This document shows, in pieces, positions 1 through 8,027 of a stretch of DNA of 64,000 bases. The DNA is from an uncultured Clostridia bacterium. Its GTDB lineage: Bacteria; Bacillota; Clostridia; TANB77; CAG-508. Positions within the stretch are counted from its first letter, which is position 1. Each line of letters opens with the position of its first letter. Both the position numbers and the translations under genes were made by a program. The stretch is from positions 1-64,000 of the forward strand of contig CAKPCL010000007.1 in NCBI GenBank assembly GCA_934141605.1. The letters are read 5' to 3'. The notes below the pieces were generated by a model that worked only from the letters and a program-made list of their open reading frames with translations, searched no databases and was not told the origin of the DNA.

Positions 1-327
1 AATACTAGATAAGAAATCGTATCCGTGTTGAATAAAGTATTTAAGTAATAAGAATGAAACAAAAGCCATTACTACTCTTTCCCAACTTATTCTCTCTACT
101 TCCATTGATTTCTTTATCAAGTTAATCATAAAGAAAAGGATTAAAAGACTTAACGCTATTGGAACTATTACATCATTTACTGTTTTTCCAATAGACCAAA
201 TATTGATACCTTTTACACTAGAGAAATTCGTTAATTTTTCTATCGTACCTATTAAATTACCACTATCTATATCAATACCGAAAACTGTAAATTTGAAACT
301 ATAAAGAAGTCTTATAATTCCATCCAA
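1..327 (-). CDS. VirB6/TrbL-like conjugation membrane protein, N-terminal part
   Basis: Open from a TTG codon at 327 to the left edge of the window (109 codons, partial). A good ribosome site (GGAGG) lies 7 nt before the TTG. The nearby ATG at 323 is followed at once by a stop, so TTG is the only workable start. The visible part has two hydrophobic segments, one around VIVPIALSLLILFFMINLI and one around MAFVSFLLLKYFI. Its place directly after the VirB2-like gene fits the polytopic channel protein of Gram-positive type IV secretion systems. The family assignment rests on context and hydropathy, not on a diagnostic motif. Confidence 0.55.
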   Translation of the reverse strand, partial: MDGIIRLLYSFKFTVFGIDIDSGNLIGTIEKLTNFSSVKGINIWSIGKTVNDVIVPIALSLLILFFMINLIKKSMEVERISWERVVMAFVSFLLLKYFIQHGYDFLSSI

Positions 328-345
328 TTATTTGTCCTCCTTCTC

Positions 346-663
346 TTATAATCCAAATAAATTCTTTGATTGTGCGATTGCAACAAGCATAAATCCTGCC
401 ATAAGTGTCATTAAACCTCTTGATTTACCTTCAGCATCTTCTCTTTGCCAACCAAGTGCAAACATAACACCACCAACAAGAGCAATAACTCCACCAATTT
501 TAGTTAGCCAATCACAAGCAAAATTTATAAATGAATCAATAGATTCTGTGTTTGAAGCTGCAAATACTCTTGTTTCTGCAAGAATCAATGTGCCCATTGC
601 AGTTGTTCCTATAACTGCTACTTTCTCTCTTAATTTTCTAAATAAATTTTTAATCTTTTTCAT
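346..663 (-). CDS. VirB2/Maff2-like small conjugation membrane protein
   Basis: A 105-residue protein with an N-terminal basic, hydrophobic leader (about residues 1-36, ending ..TRVFAAS). Two further hydrophobic stretches follow (about 55-70 and 84-97) around a short polar loop, QREDAEGKSRG. This is the layout of VirB2/TrbC pilin-like proteins and of the Maff2 proteins found in Tn1549-type elements. The ribosome site GGAGG precedes the ATG. It lies between the coupling protein and the VirB6-like gene, as in other ICE transfer modules. The role as an envelope subunit of the mating channel is inferred from family and position. Confidence 0.6.
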   Translation of the reverse strand: MKKIKNLFRKLREKVAVIGTTAMGTLILAETRVFAASNTESIDSFINFACDWLTKIGGVIALVGGVMFALGWQREDAEGKSRGLMTLMAGFMLVAIAQSKNLFGL

Positions 664-750
664 AATTTTTTACCTCCAATTAAAAAGAGATAAATCCCCC
701 TTTAATTGGCTAGTAATCCAATTTCAAGATTTATCTCTTTTCTTATTTAA

Positions 751-2719
751 TTATTTTTTTATTACTAAATCCTCAAATTGGATTACTCCAGTTCGTTTAA
801 GGTCTTTTAAGTCATCCTTATCAACCTCTCTTATTTCTGGCTTTTCAATAGGAATTACAAATGATAAGCCAGAATCGCATAACATTCTATAGTCTGCGTT
901 TTCACCATATTGCAATTCTTTCTTGTGATTATAGAGTTTTTGAGAATTATTATCTCGTGGCTCATATAATTCAGAATAGTTAGGATGTTCTTTTAAGTTA
1001 TATAGTTTAGAGTAAAAAGCTCCTATTCCTGCTATAAAAAGTACACAATTACCACTTGGCATCTTTGATAACTCATCTAAAGTTGCTAGTTCTCTACCAA
1101 CTACATCCCAGTTAGTTGAAGATGATCCCTGTCTAGCATAAGTCCTTCCAGATGACTTTTTATACCAAGTTTTCTTACCAAGTAGAGCCACTAAATATTC
1201 CAAAGTTTCTTTACTCATTCCTCCCATAAAAAGAGTACTGTCACAGCAATCTAAAACAGATTCCCAACTATCTTTATATTTTTGTTTTAATTGACTTAAT
1301 GATTGCAATCCTACAGTAATTCCAACATTTAATCCTCTCAAATAAGCAAGTTCTTCAACAAATCTTGGAATTTCTCCTAATTGTGCCCACTCGTCCATAT
1401 AGATTTCTACTGGAGTTGCTAAACTTCCACCACATAATTTTGCATTTTCATCAATAATCTCAAATATTTGTGTGTAAAAAATACTCGCTAAATAGTTAAA
1501 AGTATTATTGCTTGGTTTTGTTATTACAAAATAGGCAACTTTACCATTTCCAATAGTTTTATTCGATTCACTATTTATCTGTTTCAGTAATGGAGAATTG
1601 TCATCCAAAGGCATCCCTATTCTGTTAAGTTCCATAGTATCTGTATCAGTCATATTTGCAATTTCTTTAATATTGAATGAAGCTAATCTTGCAGTTGCAA
1701 CCATAATAATTGTACTCATCATTTTGGGTGCAGATGCTGCAACTTTAAAATGCTTATATTGTTTTACACCTATTGCCTCTGGCTCATCTTTTGCCCAAGC
1801 ATCAAACAACCTATCTAAATTTGATACACCTGTAGAATCTGGATTCGATAAACGAATTAGATTTAAAACTGTTGTAAAATTCTGATGTGCCTTATCATAA
1901 TGTCTTAATGTATAGTAAAATAAGGCTTGAAGATATATCATTTCTGCTTTTTCCCAGAATGGATCTCCAGAAGTATTTTGTATATTTTCGCTTTTAGTAT
2001 TTGCCATTATTGTATTTATTAAGCTCATTACATCATCTTCTTGTATTGGATGTTCCTCATCATAATAACCAATATTATTATGACTTTCTTTAATATACAT
2101 TAGTGGATTGTAGCAATCCGAACAAGACTTATCATCAAGGTTAAGAACTTTTATTGTATAGCCTTTTTTCTTTAATGAATAACCACAATCTCGCAAAAGT
2201 TCTCCGTTTAGGATCAGTTACGATTATTGTTCCATTTGCATTTAGAATATTAGGCTTAAAATAATATCTCGACTTACCACTTCCAGGCCTACCTATCAAT
2301 ATAACATGCCTATTCATTTTGCTAATTTTCATATTTTTAGAAATCAATTCTGTCTGTGTTAAAATCATATTATTTTCAAAGTTCTTATCTCTTTTATCTT
2401 TTATATCATTTGGAGTTTTCCATTCAGCAGAGCCATAGGTGTTTTCTTGTATATTCTTTTTGTTTTGCATTTTATAAGTTTCGTAAATCATTAAAACAAA
2501 AAAAGACACCCCACTAGATACAAGAAAGTTATTTCTTGAAAAATCTATTGGAGTGTTAATTTTATATAATTCATTCAGAGCAATGGTAAAATAATCCAAA
2601 GACCAATTCCCACCATTGCTAGACACCAGAGTTGTTACTCTTAACATATAGTAAAATATAATTGCAAAAACTATTACAAATAATACTTTTGAACTCTTTT
2701 TATTTCTTTTCACCAGCAT
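751..2719 (-). pseudogene. VirD4/TraG type IV coupling protein, interrupted by a +1 frameshift
   Basis: Coupling ATPase that brings the relaxase-DNA complex to the mating channel. The upstream frame (2719 to about 2207) has two membrane segments and Walker A GRPGSGKS, then ..IIVTDPK. The downstream frame resumes with LLRDCGYSLKKKGY and runs to 751, carrying the Walker B-type motif IYMDEWAQLG. Removing one base (plus-strand g at 2206, an extra C between AAA and GGA) gives the family sequence TDPKGELLRDCGY in one frame of about 655 residues. As read, the protein would be truncated just after Walker A. It could be a real mutation, a sequence error, or less likely programmed frameshifting. The start at 2719 was chosen for its GGAGGTGAT site. 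Confidence 0.8.
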
Positions 2720-2740
2720 ATTTGCATCACCTCCCATTTT

Positions 2741-3151
2741 TTAATAATCTAAATTTATAGAATCTTTTTCTATAAGTTTATCTGGAGTAATTATATGAAT
2801 ATTCTCTCGATTTTTTATTTCATCAAGAGTATAATCATCCCAAGTCCATCCTATAGAGCCAAAATCATATACTTTTTTTGCTCCTTCTTTTGTATTTATG
2901 ATTTTTTTCTCTGCTATATCTGTTGCAGTAACTATATCATTTTCTAATGTTTTACAAATATAACAATCTGTATATTTATCATATACAATTTGAAAATCTC
3001 TTGTAGCAAAATTATTTACAAATAATTCTGTGATACATTTTTCAAAATAAGGTCTAGCCCAACCATTCCAACGCTCATCTTTTATATGATAGCCTTCATA
3101 GTATTCACTATTTCCAATGTTAAAATATGCTTTTTCTTGTATCTTATCCAT
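2741..3151 (-). CDS. ICE-borne hypothetical protein
   Basis: About 136 residues, acidic and rich in aromatic residues (for example GWARPYFEKC, GSIGWTWDDYTLDEI). It has no signal peptide or membrane segment. The start ATG at 3151 overlaps the stop region of the PcfB-like gene and uses AGGTGAG as its ribosome site; a GTG at 3160 is the alternative. It sits between the PcfB-like protein and the VirD4 coupling protein, so a cytoplasmic accessory role in transfer is possible. I do not recognise the family. Confidence 0.7.
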   Translation of the reverse strand: MDKIQEKAYFNIGNSEYYEGYHIKDERWNGWARPYFEKCITELFVNNFATRDFQIVYDKYTDCYICKTLENDIVTATDIAEKKIINTKEGAKKVYDFGSIGWTWDDYTLDEIKNRENIHIITPDKLIEKDSINLDY

Positions 3152-3152
3152 T

Positions 3153-4394
3153 TTACTCACCTACTTCTTTTTCATCTGCTATATTTATTTCTATATTCTT
3201 ATCTTCTGTTAGAGTAGGAGAATTAACAACTTCTTTTTCAAGTTCTTCAAAGATATTATGCTTTTCTAAATCCTCATTTACTACATTCCTTTTTTTTTCC
3301 TTTTCTGCAAGTTCTTTTATATCATTTTTAAAAACAGTCCAAACACACTCATTCTCTGTTCTTTTCATAATATAATTTTTACCACTTAATGTTTCATAAG
3401 TTTGTCTTTCTTGTTCTCCAAGTTTTGTCTTGAAAGATATTATTTCATCTTGTGAATTGATATTCCATTGCATATTTTTATTATCAGATCCATACACACG
3501 AATCTGACCTACATTATTAAATCCAAGTTCCGAATATCTTTCTAAATGTTTATTTTCAAAGTATATACTAGCAATTTTTTTATCTTCATCATTTGTAACA
3601 ACTTTCATTCCATAAGGAATATCTGCGACTTCTAAATCATCTTTTATACTCATAAAAGCAGAGAAAGGCATAGAGTGAATACAATAGTCTTTTTTAAATT
3701 CTTCAACTTCGACTTCACCCATTTCGTGTAAATTTAGACTTTCTGATAAATCTTTCAATTCCTGTGCATTTAAAGTCTGTCCTTTTTCTTTTGTTTCTTC
3801 TATTGCAGCTTGTATATTGTCATCAAATAAGTCTTTTGAGATTTTAGTTCTATATTCTATTAAGTCTGCAATTCTATCTCCCATATATCCCTGTTTAGAT
3901 TTATTGAAATAGATATTATATCTTTTATTCTGATGTGATTTCACTTGCTCTGCTTGTTTCTTTTCATATCTAGCCATAAGTCTATTTATATACAACAATT
4001 TTGCAATTCTAGGAAAATGTGTTTTAAAATCGCTTAAACTTTTTATTCTTCTTGCGTATTTTGTTATTCTTTTTTGTTGAAATAGTGATTTTTTCTTACC
4101 AAACTCTGTATTTTCAGTTGATAGTTTTCTTTCACTTGCAACAACTCTAATTCCATCTTTTTGACACTTTTCCATTACTCTTATTGTTTCATCATAGGAA
4201 AGATTAGTTATTTTTTCTAATTCTTTTGTTGGCCCATCTTTTTGTACTGCTTTTATACCTTCAACAAAATAATGATAACTAAATACTGAAAATGGCTTTA
4301 AAATATATTTAAAGAAATCTTTTATACCAACTCTTGTAGCTCTTTCTGCACCTTCATAAACTTGCGTTGCATCACTTTTATTAGTAGCTTGCAC
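3153..4394 (-). CDS. PcfB/DUF3801-like ICE protein
   Basis: A 413-residue soluble, lysine-rich protein. Its N-terminal third (about 30-170) includes a predicted helical segment around LEKITNLSYDETIRVMEK and resembles the PcfB/DUF3801 proteins encoded beside the coupling protein in Gram-positive conjugative elements. The C-terminal half has mixed beta/alpha segments and ends in a long acidic tail. The GTG start has a good site (AGAGGTGAT) and lies within the last codons of the primase gene, so the two are translationally coupled. Known PcfB works with the relaxase PcfG at the origin of transfer. A similar job here is inference, and the assignment is moderate. Confidence 0.5.
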   Translation of the reverse strand: MQATNKSDATQVYEGAERATRVGIKDFFKYILKPFSVFSYHYFVEGIKAVQKDGPTKELEKITNLSYDETIRVMEKCQKDGIRVVASERKLSTENTEFGKKKSLFQQKRITKYARRIKSLSDFKTHFPRIAKLLYINRLMARYEKKQAEQVKSHQNKRYNIYFNKSKQGYMGDRIADLIEYRTKISKDLFDDNIQAAIEETKEKGQTLNAQELKDLSESLNLHEMGEVEVEEFKKDYCIHSMPFSAFMSIKDDLEVADIPYGMKVVTNDEDKKIASIYFENKHLERYSELGFNNVGQIRVYGSDNKNMQWNINSQDEIISFKTKLGEQERQTYETLSGKNYIMKRTENECVWTVFKNDIKELAEKEKKRNVVNEDLEKHNIFEELEKEVVNSPTLTEDKNIEINIADEKEVGE

Positions 4395-6762
4395 TTGGAA
4401 TCACCTCTTTCTCCATTGAAATTTCATATAAATTAAAATATTTGTGATAAAAATTATCTAATGTTAATCTATTCATAAATTTTTTAGTTTTAGTATTTTC
4501 ATCTACTGCATATTCGCTCATATTTGCCGATTTTGATTGTGAGTTTAATATCTGTAGTTTTCCATCATCAATTCTATATAATTGTTTTGGAATAAATACT
4601 TGTGTTCCACTATCAATAGGCAAATAAATACCTTTAAACGATTCTTTTTCTTTTCCAGATAATTTAATAAATACAGACATATCATTATTATTTTTTACAG
4701 TTTCAACTTCTGTCTTTTGTATGTCATCTTGTTCTTTTTGTTTTGTTTTCTCTGGCTTTTTTTCTAATTCTTCTTTCGTTTCTTTCATAATATTTTCTGG
4801 TGTTAATCCTAAAATATTTTTATTATTATTGAAAACAAGTAAAGTCTTGTATTTGTCATTATTCACAAATTGTCTAGTCATTGCAGATTTCATATTATCT
4901 GGATATGCTAAACCATATCTTACTGCTTCCATAACATTTTCATTTTTAAATCTACTAACTGCCTGTTCTTTTAGTGATTCAACATAAGTTTTAGGAAATA
5001 ATTTCTCAAATTGCGAAGTATTATTAGCAATAAATAAATCCTCAAACTCATCTGGATTGTTTTCAATATAATCTTTTATATTAGTTTCAAAACTTTCTGC
5101 ATATTGCTTTAAAACAATATCTTTTTGCTCTACAGATAATTTTATATTTACAACATTTCCTTCTTGATCAAAACTTTTTACATTATTTAGTAAATTTTCT
5201 AGAATAAAAATTTTATCATTTTTAAATTTTATATAATCATCAGATGTATAGATGTACTCATTTACATATCTTGAAATATCTATTGTATTTTCTCCATCTT
5301 TTAAATAATTTTCATTATTCAATGTTTCTTCAATTAGTTCTTGTGTAATAGCATTCGTTTCAAGATATTTTTGTAATATTCTATCTTGATGATTAGTCGC
5401 ATACTTTTTCAAATGATCCATTATATAGTAATAGAAAAATAAGCCTTTATATCTTTCAACTCTGGATTCTTGTTTTACTTCTTTTGGCATAATAATATCT
5501 TCAACCTCCTCTACTCTAAAATTGGTTTTATTTGTTACATATTCTTTAAAGCGAAGAATATCTTTTGTATCTTTAATTAAACCATCTCTTTGCATCTTTT
5601 TATAAGTATTATAGATATTATCAACATTTAATTCTTTATTTTGTAAATATTGATTTTCAAGTAAAAAAATAAAGGCAGATATTTTTGTTTTATAAACATC
5701 TTCCTTTTTTACATTTGCAATTTGTAAATCTCCGAAGTCTTTGTATTTACCTTCTAATTTTGATATATCTAATACATTTACTTCTAGTCCTTCATTTAAT
5801 AATTCTGGTATAACTCGAATCATTGCATTTTTACCAGCATCATCATTATCAAGGGAAAGAGTAATTTCACACTTTAATTTCTTTAGTAATTCAATTTGTT
5901 CTTTTGTTAATGCAGTTCCCATTATCCCTACAGTATTTGCAAATCCCATTGCATTAGCACTTATAACATCCATATATCCTTCGACTACTATCATTTCATA
6001 ATTTCTAGCAAAAGATTTTGCTTTATGATAATTAAATAGTAATTCACTTTTATTGAATAACGGAGTTGCCATAGTGTTAATATATTTAGGCTTTGCTTCT
6101 CCTAATACTCTCGCTCCAAATCCAACAGGATTTCCATATTGGTCAAATATAGGAATCATTATTCTATGGCTAAATATATCAATATAATCATTTTTAGATT
6201 CCTTTGTAATGCCTACTTCTATTAAATCTTTCATATTGTACTTTGATAATAAATTATTAGTTATATTATCATAATTAGGATTGAATCCAATATGAAAATT
6301 ATTGATTATTTGTTCAGATAAGTTTCTACTTTTAAGATAGTCGAGAGTTCTCTCTCCATCTATATTTTTAGTTTTTAAATTATTCTCGCAAATAGTAATT
6401 GCATCTTTTAGAATGTTAGATAATGTCTTTTGTTTCTTTTGTTCTTCGGTTAGAGGCATTTTATTGTTTTGTGAAAGGACAATATTCAAATGTTGTATAT
6501 CTATTGCTTTTTGCATAGCTTCTACTGTGCTTATTGCATTATGATTTATTTCTGTTTCATATTTTTGGATAAATGATACAACATTTCCTCCAGAGCCACA
6601 AGCAAAACATTTTGCAATACCTTTGCTAGTGTTTACCATCATAGAAGGATGCGTATCATTATGAAAAGGGCAAGTACATTTATTTCTAGTAACCTTTAGT
6701 CCATAGTATTCAAGAATATTTACTATATTAGAACTTGATAATATCTCATCATAAGCACTCAT
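4381..6762 (-). CDS. Mobile-element DNA primase, DnaG-like (CHC2 zinc finger plus Toprim)
   Basis: A 793-residue primase. The N-terminal CHC2 zinc-binding site is C31-x2-H34 and C52-x2-C55. The catalytic Toprim domain shows VVEGYMD (about 259-265) and LDNDDAGKNA (about 304-313), the acidic metal-binding motifs that make RNA primers. A core similar to chromosomal DnaG occupies residues 1-430. The remaining 360 residues are unlike the DnaB-binding domain and end near a QVFIPKQLYRI segment. The chromosome should carry its own dnaG, so this copy probably primes complementary-strand synthesis after transfer or during element replication. It is coupled to the PcfB-like gene downstream. Confidence 0.88.
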   Translation of the reverse strand: MSAYDEILSSSNIVNILEYYGLKVTRNKCTCPFHNDTHPSMMVNTSKGIAKCFACGSGGNVVSFIQKYETEINHNAISTVEAMQKAIDIQHLNIVLSQNNKMPLTEEQKKQKTLSNILKDAITICENNLKTKNIDGERTLDYLKSRNLSEQIINNFHIGFNPNYDNITNNLLSKYNMKDLIEVGITKESKNDYIDIFSHRIMIPIFDQYGNPVGFGARVLGEAKPKYINTMATPLFNKSELLFNYHKAKSFARNYEMIVVEGYMDVISANAMGFANTVGIMGTALTKEQIELLKKLKCEITLSLDNDDAGKNAMIRVIPELLNEGLEVNVLDISKLEGKYKDFGDLQIANVKKEDVYKTKISAFIFLLENQYLQNKELNVDNIYNTYKKMQRDGLIKDTKDILRFKEYVTNKTNFRVEEVEDIIMPKEVKQESRVERYKGLFFYYYIMDHLKKYATNHQDRILQKYLETNAITQELIEETLNNENYLKDGENTIDISRYVNEYIYTSDDYIKFKNDKIFILENLLNNVKSFDQEGNVVNIKLSVEQKDIVLKQYAESFETNIKDYIENNPDEFEDLFIANNTSQFEKLFPKTYVESLKEQAVSRFKNENVMEAVRYGLAYPDNMKSAMTRQFVNNDKYKTLLVFNNNKNILGLTPENIMKETKEELEKKPEKTKQKEQDDIQKTEVETVKNNNDMSVFIKLSGKEKESFKGIYLPIDSGTQVFIPKQLYRIDDGKLQILNSQSKSANMSEYAVDENTKTKKFMNRLTLDNFYHKYFNLYEISMEKEVIPSASY

Positions 6763-7208
6763 ATATCTATTTCTTCCTTATTTTCTTCTTTATTATATTG
6801 TTTTATTTCCTGTGTGTCTTTTATCAAACTTAATATATATTCATCATCAAATTCTCTTATTAAATTTGGATATTCTAAATAATTTTCTTTTTCTTTGTTG
6901 CCATCATAGTATTGTTCTTCATAATCATCATAACTTTCTCCAATTCTTGAATATCTATAAGAATACTCATTTTCGCCTAAATAATTTAATCCTTCCATTA
7001 TGGCATCAACTTCTTTATAACTACCCTCATACCATTTAAGACTATTCCAACCAAAATAAATTTGATTTTTTCCTTCTTGCTTTATATCACATTCCTCTAG
7101 AAGATTGTAATCTTTGTTATCCTCTCCTAAATATTTTTTCACAAATTCTTTTAATTCTTCATAACCATCTTTACTTGTTATAATTCTAATATCTGATCTA
7201 TACCCCAT
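6759..7208 (-). CDS. ICE hypothetical protein, paralogue of the next gene upstream
   Basis: About 149 residues from the ATG at 7208 (ATG-GGG-TAT, read as MGYRSDIRIITSKDGYEEL). Other in-frame ATGs upstream fit the ribosome site less well. The N-terminus closely matches that of the neighbouring protein (IRIITTKKGYEEI), so the two are tandem paralogues. The C-terminus is acidic. It overlaps the primase start by 4 nt and the upstream gene by 11 nt, which indicates one transcription unit. No recognised domain and no membrane segment. Confidence 0.7.
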   Translation of the reverse strand: MGYRSDIRIITSKDGYEELKEFVKKYLGEDNKDYNLLEECDIKQEGKNQIYFGWNSLKWYEGSYKEVDAIMEGLNYLGENEYSYRYSRIGESYDDYEEQYYDGNKEKENYLEYPNLIREFDDEYILSLIKDTQEIKQYNKEENKEEIDI

Positions 7209-7584
7209 TTTCATTACCCCCATTATCAATTTGTTTTAATAATCTTATAGTTTCTTTATCATTGAATTCACAAGTCATTGAAGGCATTGGAATATCCTTA
7301 TATTCATCTTCTAATAGAGTATTATCGTATAACTTAATATAATTTCTATCAATAATACATACTCTTTGTGTTATATTTTTGTTTATAATAACAGTTAATA
7401 ATTTTTTTATAAGTCTAAAATATTTAGGATTATCCCACTTAAAAAAATATATATCATTGATGTATTTGCAAGTAGTATCATTTACTATATTTTTTGTTAA
7501 TTTCTTATTATTATGAGATCGTAAAAAACTCATAATTTCTTCATATCCTTTTTTAGTTGTTATAATTCTGATTTGTTGTTGCAT
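7198..7584 (-). CDS. ICE hypothetical protein, tandem paralogue
   Basis: About 128 residues. The start at ATG 7584 was chosen because GGAG lies 8 nt upstream; the ATG at 7590 sits too close to it. The opening MQQQIRIITTKKGYEEIMSFL parallels the opening of the following gene, and both proteins end with a conserved CEFNDKE/REFDDEY-type segment before a helix. Soluble and basic, with no motif I recognise. It is tightly packed between two other small ICE genes with overlapping or nearly overlapping ends. Confidence 0.65.
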   Translation of the reverse strand: MQQQIRIITTKKGYEEIMSFLRSHNNKKLTKNIVNDTTCKYINDIYFFKWDNPKYFRLIKKLLTVIINKNITQRVCIIDRNYIKLYDNTLLEDEYKDIPMPSMTCEFNDKETIRLLKQIDNGGNENGV

Positions 7585-7586
7585 AA

Positions 7587-7973
7587 TCATATCTCCATTT
7601 CCAATAAATTTTTAATTTCTTTTTCTATTTGTGAATCATCTCTATTACTTATAAACAATAAAAAGCAATCCTTTTTCTTTGGATTGTATATTGTAAGAAG
7701 TATTTTTGTATGTTTTCTTAATAACTCAACAAATTCTGCTAATTCCTTTGTTGTATAATTATCTTTAAGTTTAAAATCTACATATTTTATTATATTGAAT
7801 GATTTTGTATATCTTCCTGCAACTGTAAATGCCTCTCTTGTTATCATTGTGTTTTTATCTATTTGCTCAAAATATAAATCATCATATAATAAATAGTAAG
7901 TTCCTTCTTTTGCTTTGTCAGACACTAATGCCCTAAAATCTTCAAAATTGTAAATTATATTGCTTTCTATCAT
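7587..7973 (-). CDS. ICE hypothetical protein
   Basis: A 128-residue soluble protein with predicted alternating beta and alpha segments (SNIIYNFEDFRALV, TYYLLYDDLYFEQI, LLTIYNPKKKDCFLLFIS). It begins after the terminator of the surface-protein gene with a GAGGG ribosome site, so it may head a new transcript or depend on read-through. It is followed by the two paralogous small genes and the primase. Family and role unknown. Confidence 0.65.
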   Translation of the reverse strand: MIESNIIYNFEDFRALVSDKAKEGTYYLLYDDLYFEQIDKNTMITREAFTVAGRYTKSFNIIKYVDFKLKDNYTTKELAEFVELLRKHTKILLTIYNPKKKDCFLLFISNRDDSQIEKEIKNLLEMEI

Positions 7974-7995
7974 AGTTTCCCTCTTTTCTCACAAA

Positions 7996-8025
7996 TGAAA
8001 AAAGAGTGGGAGTTTCACCCACTCA
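7996..8025 (-). terminator. Rho-independent terminator after the SpaA-type gene
   Basis: Perfect 7-bp stem GAGTGGG/CCCACTC (8004-8010 with 8018-8024), followed on the minus strand by TTTTTT. It begins 3 nt past the stop of the surface-protein gene. Confidence 0.85.
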
Positions 8026-8027
8026 AA

